This document shows positions 27,748 to 35,671 of a stretch of 64,000 nucleotides of DNA, piece after piece. This stretch comes from Xanthomonas maliensis. Lineage in GTDB: Bacteria > Pseudomonadota > Gammaproteobacteria > Xanthomonadales > Xanthomonadaceae. A model generated the notes under the pieces. It was given only the letters and a program-made list of their open reading frames with translations, was not told where the DNA came from and did no database searches. The stretch's first letter is position 1, and every line of letters begins with the position of its first letter. The DNA lies in assembly GCF_009192945.1 (NCBI RefSeq), contig NZ_NSET01000006.1:1-64000 (forward strand), given 5' to 3'. Position numbers and translations under genes: made by a program.

Positions 27748-28338
27748 TCAGCTCAGATCGTGCAAGTCCTTGCCCAGCGGCGGTCCCAGCCGCCAGTGGC
27801 TGAAACGCACCTGCAAACCGGCCCGCTCGGGGGTACAACACATCGGCCCGACCTGGTACGACGCCGCGTGCGGGAACGAGCACAGGCGCACCAACGGCCA
27901 GTGCTGGCCATCGGCCGACACCTGCAGGCGGAGGACGCCGCCGGCCACCGTCGCACGCATCCAGAAATCGGACGGATCGCCCTGATAGAGGCCGGTCGCC
28001 CAATCCGAGAGCCCGTTGGTCAACACGCTGCTGAGCATGGCGTGGCCATCGCTCAATTCGATGCCGGCCTTGACCCAGCGCGCCTGATCCACCCGCACCA
28101 TCAGCCCGGCCTGGTCGTACAAGGCCGCGTACTGCGCCCGTATGCGGACCTGTGCGCTGAAGCACTCGCCGCTGGTGAATCCGAGAAAATGCCCGCTGTC
28201 GCGAACGAAGCCGTAGTGCGTGGTACGCCAGAAATCGGTGTTGCGGTCGGTAACGACGTCCAATACGTCATCGTCGATGCGTGTCTGGGTCGGACGGTTG
28301 AGCCACTGTCCGTCGGCCCACGAAGTGCCTGCATGCAT
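27748..28338 (-). CDS. DUF1349-family (concanavalin-like fold) protein
   Basis: 196 residues. The ATG at 28338 has a good AAGGAGAT site upstream. Segments such as TDFWRTTHYGF, AQYAALYDQAGLMVRVDQARWVKAGIEL (split here at YAALYDQ and GLMVRVD), SSVLTNGLSDW, RLQVSADGQHW and GPMCCTPERAG match the DUF1349 family, a cytoplasmic beta-sandwich often described as regulation-of-enolase-like. No signal peptide. The biochemical role is unknown; a carbohydrate-binding function is suggested only by the fold class. Confidence 0.82.
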   Translation of the reverse strand: MHAGTSWADGQWLNRPTQTRIDDDVLDVVTDRNTDFWRTTHYGFVRDSGHFLGFTSGECFSAQVRIRAQYAALYDQAGLMVRVDQARWVKAGIELSDGHAMLSSVLTNGLSDWATGLYQGDPSDFWMRATVAGGVLRLQVSADGQHWPLVRLCSFPHAASYQVGPMCCTPERAGLQVRFSHWRLGPPLGKDLHDLS

Positions 28339-28534
28339 GGGGATCTCCTTGTACTGTGTTTGCGCTCGCAGCGAGGTGCTCGCCGCCCGTCCCAGCACGC
28401 CAACGATCACACGGTGGCGCATTGCATCTGCCAGTGAAAACCGCTGGGCGCATGCTGCCGAATCCGGAATGGGAACCCCGTTCGCAAGAAAAGCACGCCG
28501 GCACGGCCGACGCAGCCTGCCGAGTATCCCCCGC

Positions 28535-29455
28535 TCAGCCTTGCGCCAGCGCGTAGTCCAGCGCCGCACAAATGGCCGCGACCTGGGCAGCGTTGCATTG
28601 CGCAGCGGTTGCGCGCGGGCTGTCTGGATAGACTTCGGTCGTGGTGCGGAAACGTGCATCGCTCAGTCCCGCGCACAGGCCCAGCCGACGCGCCGGATAG
28701 TGAATGACGCCAGGCGCGGCCAGTGGCGTACCGATCAGGCATCCACCGGCGTCGGCCGGGGCGATATGGGTGACCTGCGCAACCGCAGCGATGATCGCCT
28801 GCTGGAAGTGCGCTTCCGGCGCCGCGCTGTCGGCAACCAGGTAGAAGCCGTCGGGAATGCTGCCTGGCACGAACGGCACGCCATCGCGAGCGGCCAGCGC
28901 GGGGCGGAATTCGCTTTCGTCGCTGTCGGTGGTTTCGTGCAGATCGATATGCACGCGCAGGCCCGCCTGCAGGGGAGCGACCAGGGCCATCAAGGACGCC
29001 GCTTCCGGCGCCGGGCTGTCGGCACGGAACGAGCGATTGGGGTCGATCGCCGCCGCGTTCCAGCGTTGAATTCGTTCATACCCCCAGGGATTGACGCAGG
29101 GCGCGACCACCAGGTTGAAACGGCCGCGGTAGGCGTCGGCACGTTCGCGCAGGAACTGCAACGCACCATGCACGCCGCTGGTTTCATAGCCGTGCACGCC
29201 ACCGCTCACCAGCGCCGTTGGCAACGACGCGTCCCACCGATCACTGCGGACTGCCAGCAGCGGGTAGCTCTCCTCATCGGCCGCGATGCTGCCGTAGGGC
29301 ACGATGTCGAAGTGGCCGCGCAAATCATCGATGGCAGCGACCACGTCGTCTCGATAACTGCGCTGCCGGCGCTGCCGCGCCCGCCAGCGGTCTCGCTCCG
29401 CGTCTCCCCACGGTTGCCCGGGAACACCGATCGGATTGCGCAAAAAATCGCTCAT
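28535..29455 (-). CDS. M14-family zinc metallocarboxypeptidase
   Basis: 306 residues from the ATG at 29455. The zinc site of M14 carboxypeptidases is visible: GVHGYETSG gives His88 and Glu91, HIDLHE gives His173, and TTTEVYP gives the catalytic Glu274. The DPNRSF motif (Asn140/Arg141) binds the substrate carboxylate. There is no signal peptide, so it is cytoplasmic and probably trims peptides or peptidoglycan fragments, or acts on acylated amino acids like succinylglutamate-desuccinylase-type relatives. Upstream is a 78-bp tandem duplication, which may overlap its promoter. Confidence 0.85.
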   Translation of the reverse strand: MSDFLRNPIGVPGQPWGDAERDRWRARQRRQRSYRDDVVAAIDDLRGHFDIVPYGSIAADEESYPLLAVRSDRWDASLPTALVSGGVHGYETSGVHGALQFLRERADAYRGRFNLVVAPCVNPWGYERIQRWNAAAIDPNRSFRADSPAPEAASLMALVAPLQAGLRVHIDLHETTDSDESEFRPALAARDGVPFVPGSIPDGFYLVADSAAPEAHFQQAIIAAVAQVTHIAPADAGGCLIGTPLAAPGVIHYPARRLGLCAGLSDARFRTTTEVYPDSPRATAAQCNAAQVAAICAALDYALAQG

Positions 29456-29495
29456 GGCCACCATCGTCGATTGGGAGCCTATAAGCGTAAGCGTT

Positions 29496-29652
29496 GATGC
29501 GCCTGTGCGAAACCGTGACAGCGCCTGTGTGTGCGCAAAGCGACTGCGCGAAGGCCCCACCGACACTGGCAGGGATGCGCCTGTGCGAAACCGTGACAGC
29601 GCCTGTGTGTGCGCAAAGCGACTGCGCGAAGGCCCCACCGACACTGGCAGGG
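29496..29652. repeat. two perfect tandem copies of a 78-bp unit
   Basis: Copy 1 is 29496-29573 and copy 2 is 29574-29651, identical by eye, with one more matching base. Each unit contains two internal GCGCCTGTG elements. 78 nt equals 26 codons, so all frames through the unit stay open, but no start site supports translation. It fills most of the 229-nt gap between the ferritin-like gene's stop and the M14 gene's start (both minus strand). Confidence 0.92.
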
Positions 29653-29658
29653 CCTTCG
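29627..29658 (-). terminator. possible terminator of the ferritin-like gene
   Basis: CGAAGGCCC (29627-29635) pairs with GGGCCTTCG (29650-29658): 9 bp with a 14-nt loop. It lies just beyond the ferritin-like gene on the minus strand. Only the distal repeat copy can form it, because the right arm lies at the repeat's edge. No U-tract follows. Confidence 0.45.
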
Positions 29659-29684
29659 TTGAGACGGCGACGTCCTAGGATTGG

Positions 29685-30194
29685 TTACTTTTTGGCAGTG
29701 ACGCCGGGCGTGGCATCGCGCACCAGAAATTCCTCGGTCAGTTGCGGCAAGTGCTCCAGCAGCCACTGTGCCATGGCCTGCTCCTGCGGCAGGATCTGCT
29801 CGCAGACACGAACCGTTTCGGCATCGCCCACCGTGCGTGCCGCCCCGATCAAGGCGGTGTAGGTCGCGATCTCCAGGTTCTCGAAGACATAGCTGGCCAT
29901 CGCGCCCTTGACGATTTCATCAGAGGTGGTCATTCCACCCATCGCTTGCCCGAAAGCAGCCATCTTGCCCATGGCGTCCTTGATGATGGAGGGCGAGCCA
30001 CCCAGTCGCTGGATGCAAGCCTCCACCAGCCGTTGCTGCCCCAATGTTTCCTCCAGGTGCTGCTCGATCCGGGCTTTGAGTTGGGGATAGTGCTCGATCC
30101 GCGCCGCCTGTGCCTTGAGCATCTGCTCGGCCTGCTGCTCCATGGCGTGCGCATCGCGCAGCCAGTCCAACAGGTGTTCCTGGGGTTCGGCCAT
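29685..30194 (-). CDS. ferritin-like DUF892 (YciE-type) stress protein
   Basis: 169 residues from the ATG at 30194, with AAGGAGA upstream. It is all-helical with LLDWLRDAHAMEQQAEQML at the start and ENLEIATYTALIGAA and EQAMAQWLLEHLP in later helices, matching the YciE/DUF892 ferritin-like four-helix family; Glu/His residues in these helices could bind metal. A KGG-motif (YciG-like) protein is encoded on the same strand upstream, echoing the yciG-yciF-yciE stress genes of enterobacteria. It may have a role in general stress, osmotic or oxidative protection. Confidence 0.85.
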   Translation of the reverse strand: MAEPQEHLLDWLRDAHAMEQQAEQMLKAQAARIEHYPQLKARIEQHLEETLGQQRLVEACIQRLGGSPSIIKDAMGKMAAFGQAMGGMTTSDEIVKGAMASYVFENLEIATYTALIGAARTVGDAETVRVCEQILPQEQAMAQWLLEHLPQLTEEFLVRDATPGVTAKK

Positions 30195-30666
30195 GTCCCG
30201 TCTCCTTTGCGTTTGCGGTGACCCCAGCCTGCCCGGCGCCGGATCAACGCCACGCTTGCGTGGGGTGAACGCCAGGTGCGGCATGCACGGCAGCTTTACA
30301 TCCACGGGCAAAGCACAGCCAACAAAGGTTGTCTCCGCAGATCTCACCCCTTTTATGACGGTGCGCGCTACAAGGCGCGCCCCTGTGCGACCGGTCACTG
30401 CGGCAGGTCTTGCGGTCGCGGTTAATGCGCATCTGACCAGCAGCGCGATTTTGGCCGCAATCGTTCTCGCTGCACACCGGGACCGTGCAGATTTTGCACG
30501 TTACGGACGAGGGCCTTGTGTGGCAGTGGATTGCAGCCTGGCAATGCCATGCGATATCGATTGCGATGCCTGCGAAATGCGCATCACTGCAATCGTTTGT
30601 TTTTTCATGACGCCGTGCATTGCACACCGGCGCTCCATCGCGTGCCCCGACCTCGCCAGGAACAAC
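30195..30666. other. intergenic region, nothing recognised
   Basis: About 470 nt between the ferritin-like gene start and the terminator of the KGG gene. It contains a GCGCGC-TACAAG-GCGCGC inverted repeat near 30365 and an AT-rich tract near 30595, but no supported open frame. It presumably holds the promoter of the ferritin-like gene. Confidence 0.45.
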
Positions 30667-30697
30667 GCGACGGCCCGCGGTGGGGGCCGTCGCTTTT
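30667..30697. terminator. intrinsic terminator of the KGG-motif gene
   Basis: Perfect 10-bp stem GCGACGGCCC / GGGCCGTCGC with a 7-nt loop, immediately beyond the KGG gene's stop on the minus strand. The U-run is better on the plus strand (TTTT), so it may work in both directions. Confidence 0.7.
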
Positions 30698-30702
30698 CAC
30701 AC

Positions 30703-30960
30703 TTAGGCTGATTCTTCCTGCGGCTTTGCCTGCTTGGACCGGCCACCCTTGCTGCCGATCCGCGACATATGATCGCGATCGCGGCTCACTGCCTGACCGC
30801 CCTTGCGGCCAGCCTCGCGTGCCTCGTCGCTGGTGAATTCATGGGCGTTGCCACTGGCGTGTGCCGCCTTGCCACCGCTACTGGCCAGGGCCCGGCGCTT
30901 ATCCGGATCCAATGCGGCAAAGCCGCGCCGGCTGCGATTGGTGCTTGGTACGTCCTCCAC
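30703..30960 (-). CDS. KGG-motif stress-induced protein (YciG-like)
   Basis: 85 residues. The start is GTG at 30960, decided by GAGGAGG just upstream. It is highly charged and Gly/Ser-rich, with RGFAALDPDKRRALASSGGKAAH followed by two further Gly-Gly/KGG-type repeats (GRKGGQAVS and GSKGGRSKQ). This is typical of small disordered YciG/GsiB-like general-stress proteins. It is separated from the ferritin-like gene by a terminator, so the two are probably expressed separately but in the same stress response. Confidence 0.82.
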   Translation of the reverse strand: MEDVPSTNRSRRGFAALDPDKRRALASSGGKAAHASGNAHEFTSDEAREAGRKGGQAVSRDRDHMSRIGSKGGRSKQAKPQEESA

Positions 30961-31699
30961 TGTGCCTCCTCTCGATGCGTCGATACAACGTCATGGGTCA
31001 GACGTACTCCGCAACTATCGTGCCAACCGTAAAACCAGCCGATTCGGCCGCTCCAGCACGCATGCAGGCAAAAACGGCTGCGCTTGCTGTGCAAATCTTG
31101 CACTCGAGCTGGCCACCCATAAGACGACGCAGGTAGCGCTATCACACATGCGAATACCATCGCCTGTGATCCGTGGCACATCCCCGTATCAGCGCTCCGG
31201 GTGCCGCTGCTGCACTCGCTCGGCAACTGCCACGAGCCATGCGGTTGTACGCTGCTTGAGGAAGCCGTTGTCGCAACAGACCCTCACGCCCAAGCAGGCG
31301 AGCATGACCGGTCGACCCGTCGCGCGATCAACGCAGTGACCGGCATGCGTGTCCAGGAGCCATCGAATGCATTGCGGTAAGCGCCGCAGCGGGATGCGGT
31401 CGCCGGCGACGTCACGCTCTGATCAACGCCATGCATCGGTGACCGCCGCGCGAAGGATGCTGCAATGCCGCATCGCGGCTGCGATCTTCCGGCGAATGCG
31501 GAACTCGTGTGATGCGGAAGAGCTTGGCCTACTGTCTGCAACGCCCAATCGCTACGCTCTGCCCCCGACGTGCAAGCGGTAGCGATCGCCGCCATCACCT
31601 GCCCAGGCATGATGCTCGATCGCCGTGCTAGCCGAGCTTGCCGGCCCATCCCGATGCACAGATGTTCAGACCGCCCCCGGCAAGCCACCACCAGCAGTC
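30961..31699. other. 739-nt intergenic stretch, no gene recognised
   Basis: Open frames on both strands (for example minus 31284-31691) have no ribosome-binding site, no family resemblance and irregular codon use. The sequence is less GC-biased in places than neighbouring genes. It may contain decayed gene sequence; nothing can be supported. Confidence 0.45.
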
Positions 31700-32476
31700 T
31701 TAGCCCATTGCCTGATTGGCCAATGCCAGCAGCCCGTCGTCACATGCGTCCGCCGCCTCGGTCAGCGCACCGCCAACCAGCAGCAACGTGGGCAGCTCAG
31801 CGGCCAAGCCAGCTGCCGTCTCGGCCAGAGCACCGAGCGTGGTGAGCCGACGCTGCTGCTCCGGGCGCGAGGCCGCCTGCACGATTGCAGCCGCGGTGTC
31901 GGCCGGCAGATGCGCCAGCAAGGCATCGGCAACGGCAGCGGCCCGTCGTAGCCCCATGTAAATGCCCAGCGTGGTGCCGCTGGCCGCCAGCGCCGCCCAA
32001 TTCGGTTGGCCATGGTCGTGCGTATGCGCAGTGACGAAGCTGATGCCGTGACAGTGCGCGCGGTGGGTGAGCGACACCTGTAGCGCCGCGGCAGCGGCAA
32101 AGGCGGCACTGACGCCATTGATCACCTGCACGCCAATGCCCGCCTGGCGCAGGAAGGCGATCTCCTCGCCAGCGCGGCCGAACAACAAGGCGTCGCCGCC
32201 CTTGACCCGGACTACGCGCACGCCTTGCAGTGCGTAGCGCCGCATCAATCGGCAAATGAAGTCCTGCGGCGTGGAGCGGCAGCCGCCGCGCTTGCCGACA
32301 CGGATCACGCGTGCCTGCGGTGCCAGTTCGACGATGGCCGGGTTGGCCAGGTCATCCAGCAGCAGTACCTGCGCGGCAGCGAGCGCCTTGACCGCCTTGA
32401 GCGTGAGCAGGTCCAGGTCGCCAGGACCGGCGGAGAGCAACACGACCTCGGCACGATGGGAAGAAGTGGTGAGCAT
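31700..32476 (-). CDS. cobA: uroporphyrinogen-III C-methyltransferase (SUMT)
   Basis: 258 residues from the ATG at 32476. SUMT motifs are complete: VVLLSAGPGDLDLLTLKAV near the N-terminus, VRVVRVKGGDALLFGRAGEE in the middle (SAM-binding KGGD), VINGVSAAFAAAA, and THRAHCHGISFVTAH. It transfers two methyl groups from SAM to uroporphyrinogen III, giving precorrin-2, the siroheme precursor. It is the last gene of the narK-nirB-nirD-nasA operon (35 nt after nasA). It therefore supplies siroheme for NirB, and compensates for the truncated methyltransferase half of the cysG-like gene at 41.4 kb. Confidence 0.93.
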   Translation of the reverse strand: MLTTSSHRAEVVLLSAGPGDLDLLTLKAVKALAAAQVLLLDDLANPAIVELAPQARVIRVGKRGGCRSTPQDFICRLMRRYALQGVRVVRVKGGDALLFGRAGEEIAFLRQAGIGVQVINGVSAAFAAAAALQVSLTHRAHCHGISFVTAHTHDHGQPNWAALAASGTTLGIYMGLRRAAAVADALLAHLPADTAAAIVQAASRPEQQRRLTTLGALAETAAGLAAELPTLLLVGGALTEAADACDDGLLALANQAMG

Positions 32477-32511
32477 GGGGCATGCCTCGCGGAAAGTGGG
32501 GTGGCGTGGAC

Positions 32512-35313
32512 TCAGGCAGAGCGGGCTTGCCGGCACAGCCGGGTGAGTTGCGGGATGCAGGAGCCGCAGACGCTGCCGCAGCCCAGCCGCTGTTTCAGTG
32601 CATCCAGATCGGCACCGTCGGCGAGCGCACGCTGGATCGCTGCCGTGGAGACCTGCATGCAGCTGCAAACGATCGGATCCCTGGCCGCGGCCTGCAGTGG
32701 CGCAAACACCGCCAAGCGCGGACCGGGCCAGGGCGCGCCCGTCAGCGCGGTGGCCAACAGCGTCTGGTTGGCCACGCTGGGCTGTGGTGCCGCCAGCACC
32801 ACGCCATCGATGTAGCTGTGACCGCCCTCCCCGCGCCAGGCCACGCGCCGTAGCAGGCCGCGCCGCAGGTCGCGGTACTCGAGTACGTCGCTGCCGGTGG
32901 GGAATCGCAGCGCGGCCAGCAGGCGTGCCATCCACTCCGCATCGGGCGCCTGGCCGGCAGCCGCGTGCACTACCGCCCAAGCACCGCCGCCCGTGCCAGG
33001 CGGCTCGGCCTGCAGCCGCAAGCTGGCATAAGCGCAGTCGCGCAGCAGCGGTTGCAACGCCTGTTGCAAGGCCAAGGCATCGCCGCGGCGAGCCGCCAGC
33101 AGATGCCAGCCGAACGCGGTCTTCTCCACCCGCACCGCGGCGTGTTTGAGCTCGGGTTGCTGCGAGCGCGCATCCACCGCCGGCGTGCTCACCTCGTTGA
33201 TGCCGCCGCTGGCCAGATGCTGGCCGCTCCAGTGCATGGCCGCAAACACGGTGCCGGAACGCAGCTCGTCGGACAGCTCCAGCGGCAGCACCAGAGCGCC
33301 GCGCTTGCTGGCCACCTGCACCAGTTCTCCGGCAACCAGGCCACGTCGGGCGGCATCGTCCGGATGCATGCGCACGGACGGCTCCGGGCTATGCGCGAAC
33401 GCGGCCGGCACCCGTCCGCTGCGCGACATGCCATGCCACTGGTCGCGCAGGCGCCCGCTCAACAGGCGTAGCGGGAAACGTGCCGAGGTCGGCTCGGCGA
33501 CCTTGCGGTAGGGCGTGGCATGGAAACGTGCGCGTCCATCGGCGGTGGCGAATACACCGTCGCTGTAACGGCGTGCACTGCCTTCCGCGGCACCGGCAGG
33601 AAACGGCCACTGCTGCGGTCCACGTGCATCCAGCAGTGCATGATCCAGCCCCGCCATGTCCAGATCGCGGCCCACGGTCAGCGCGCAGTGTTCGGCAAAC
33701 ACCTGTGCAGTGGTGTCGAAGCCGAACAGTCGCGCACCCTGCGCCGGTGCCAGCCGCGCCTCCAGCCGGCGGGCGACCTCGCGTGCGATCCACCAGTCCG
33801 CCTGCGCCTGCCCAGGCGCCTCCACAGCCTTGCGCACGCGGGTGATGCGGCGCTCGGAGTTGGTCACCGTGCCATCCTTCTCGCCCCAGCTGGCCGCCGG
33901 CAACAGGACGTCGGCATACGGCACGGTGTCGGTGCCATGAAAGGCCTCTTGCACGATGACCAATTCCGCCTGTTCCAGCGCAGCGCGGATCCCCTCCAGT
34001 TCCGGCATCGAGTGCACGGGATTGGTGCAGGCGATCCACACCGCCTTGATCGATCCGGCACGCAGGCGCTCGAACAACTGCACTGCCGGTGCACCGGCGT
34101 CGGCCGACAGCCGTCCTGCCGGCAGGCCCCACAGCCGTTCCAGTTCGGCGCGATCGGCGTCGTTGCCGATCTCCCGATGTGCCGCCAGCATGCTCGCCAT
34201 GCCGCCGACCTCGCGTCCGCCCATCGCGTTGGGTTGACCGGTCAGCGAGAACGGGCCGGCGCCAGGCTTGCCGATCTGCCCGCACGCCAGATGCAGGTTG
34301 ATCAGCGCCAGGTTCTTGTCGGTGCCATGGGCGGACTGGTTCAGGCCCATGCAATACAGCGATAGCGCGGCCGGACTGCGACCAAACCACTCGGCCGCCT
34401 GCACCAGATCCTCGTAGGCGATGCCGCAGATCTCCGCACTCATGCGTGGGGTGTAGTCGCGCAGCAAGCGCTTGAGCGCATCGAAGCCGTCGGTATGCGC
34501 GGCGACGAAGGCCGTATCCAGCAGTCCCTCCCAGATCAGGTGGTGCAGCATGCCGTTGAACAAGGCGACATCGGTCCCGGGTTCGATCGCCAGGTGCAGG
34601 TCGGCCAGCGCCGCGGTATCGGTGCGGCGGGGGTCGACCACGATCCAGCGAATGTCCGGATTGCGCGCACGCGCGTCCTCCAGCCGCCGGAACAGCACCG
34701 GGTGCGCATAGGCCATGTTGCTGCCGGCAAACAGTACGGTGCGCGCCAGCTCCAGGTCGGCGTAGCAGGTCGGCGGGCCATCGGCCCCCAGCGCCAGCTT
34801 GTAGGCGGTGACCGCGCTGGACATGCACAGGCGCGAATTGGTGTCGATGTTGTTGGTGCCCAGCAAGCCCTTGGCCAATTTGTTGAAGACGTAGTAGTCC
34901 TCGGTCAGCAGCTGTCCAGACAGATAGAACGCCACCGCATCCGGACCGTGGGCGTCGACGATGGCGGCCAGGCGCGTGGCGACATGATCCAGTGCCTGCT
35001 CCCAATCGACCGCTGCCCGCGGCGCCTGACGCGTGCGCCGCAGCTCCGGCACCAGCACTCGGCCGGTGCTGCTGGCAACGGTCTGCGGCAACGCCCTGCC
35101 CTTGCTGCACAGGCGCCCGAGATTGGCTGGATGGGTCGGATCGCCATCGATCCCGACGATGCGCGCGCTGCCGTCGTCGCCATGCTCGCTATGGATCAAC
35201 ACGCCGCAGCCGACTCCGCAGTAGCAGCAGGTCGAGCGGGTGACGCGCTGCGTCGGCATGGCCGCTGCGGTGGCGGCGTGCTCGACTGCGGCTGGCTGCA
35301 GGCCCTCGCTCAT
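32512..35313 (-). CDS. nasA: assimilatory nitrate reductase, catalytic subunit
   Basis: 933 residues. The ATG at 35313 overlaps the nirD stop (ATGA). The N-terminal STCCYCGVGCGVL with a later CSKG binds a 4Fe-4S cluster (about residues 27-70). Molybdopterin-domain motifs follow (NNIDTNSRLCMSSAV, GSNMAYAHPVLF, GLNQSAHGTDKNLALINLHLACG split around GTDKN, TGQPNAMGGREVGG). About residues 700-800 is the molydop-binding domain (SGRLRDQWHGMSRSG). The C-terminus has a BFD-like [2Fe-2S] domain with CSCMQVS and CGSVCGSC. It reduces cytoplasmic nitrate to nitrite. It needs Moco, for which genes lie at 46.5-55 kb. Confidence 0.95.
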   Translation of the reverse strand: MSEGLQPAAVEHAATAAAMPTQRVTRSTCCYCGVGCGVLIHSEHGDDGSARIVGIDGDPTHPANLGRLCSKGRALPQTVASSTGRVLVPELRRTRQAPRAAVDWEQALDHVATRLAAIVDAHGPDAVAFYLSGQLLTEDYYVFNKLAKGLLGTNNIDTNSRLCMSSAVTAYKLALGADGPPTCYADLELARTVLFAGSNMAYAHPVLFRRLEDARARNPDIRWIVVDPRRTDTAALADLHLAIEPGTDVALFNGMLHHLIWEGLLDTAFVAAHTDGFDALKRLLRDYTPRMSAEICGIAYEDLVQAAEWFGRSPAALSLYCMGLNQSAHGTDKNLALINLHLACGQIGKPGAGPFSLTGQPNAMGGREVGGMASMLAAHREIGNDADRAELERLWGLPAGRLSADAGAPAVQLFERLRAGSIKAVWIACTNPVHSMPELEGIRAALEQAELVIVQEAFHGTDTVPYADVLLPAASWGEKDGTVTNSERRITRVRKAVEAPGQAQADWWIAREVARRLEARLAPAQGARLFGFDTTAQVFAEHCALTVGRDLDMAGLDHALLDARGPQQWPFPAGAAEGSARRYSDGVFATADGRARFHATPYRKVAEPTSARFPLRLLSGRLRDQWHGMSRSGRVPAAFAHSPEPSVRMHPDDAARRGLVAGELVQVASKRGALVLPLELSDELRSGTVFAAMHWSGQHLASGGINEVSTPAVDARSQQPELKHAAVRVEKTAFGWHLLAARRGDALALQQALQPLLRDCAYASLRLQAEPPGTGGGAWAVVHAAAGQAPDAEWMARLLAALRFPTGSDVLEYRDLRRGLLRRVAWRGEGGHSYIDGVVLAAPQPSVANQTLLATALTGAPWPGPRLAVFAPLQAAARDPIVCSCMQVSTAAIQRALADGADLDALKQRLGCGSVCGSCIPQLTRLCRQARSA

Positions 35314-35669
35314 GCCATCGGCTCGGCGATCGGATCGGCCTGCGGCACTGGCTGCAGCACGATCCACACCACGCCGGCGTCGACCTTGACCGGATAGCGC
35401 GGCGCACAGCCCACATCCGGCGCGCAGGCCTGGCCGCTGTGCAAGGCGATCGCCCAGCCATGCAGCGGACAGGTCACGCTTTCGCCAGCGACAATGCCCT
35501 GCGACAACGGCCCCCCCTTGTGCGGGCAACGATCGCGCAGCGCGAAGACGGCATCGTCGGCGGTACGAAACAGCGCGATCGGCGGCAGTCCATCGACGGC
35601 GAGCACGCGCGCCCCCAGGACAGGCAGTTCATCCAACGCGCAGACGCGCGTCCAGCGGACATCGGCCAT
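35310..35669 (-). CDS. nirD: nitrite reductase small subunit (Rieske-type)
   Basis: 119 residues from the ATG at 35669. The Rieske-like [2Fe-2S] ligands are CPH (Cys48, His50) and CPLH (Cys67, His70), all present, whereas many NirD proteins lack them. It partners NirB in the NADH-dependent reduction of nitrite to ammonium in the cytoplasm. It lies 2 nt after nirB and overlaps nasA by 4 nt, so translation is coupled. Confidence 0.93.
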   Translation of the reverse strand: MADVRWTRVCALDELPVLGARVLAVDGLPPIALFRTADDAVFALRDRCPHKGGPLSQGIVAGESVTCPLHGWAIALHSGQACAPDVGCAPRYPVKVDAGVVWIVLQPVPQADPIAEPMA

Positions 35670-35671
35670 GC

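Noticed and set aside
29494-29862. 122-codon open frame with a repeated 26-residue peptide
   Set aside because: It is the translation of the 78-bp DNA repeat running into antisense of the ferritin-like gene, without a ribosome-binding site.
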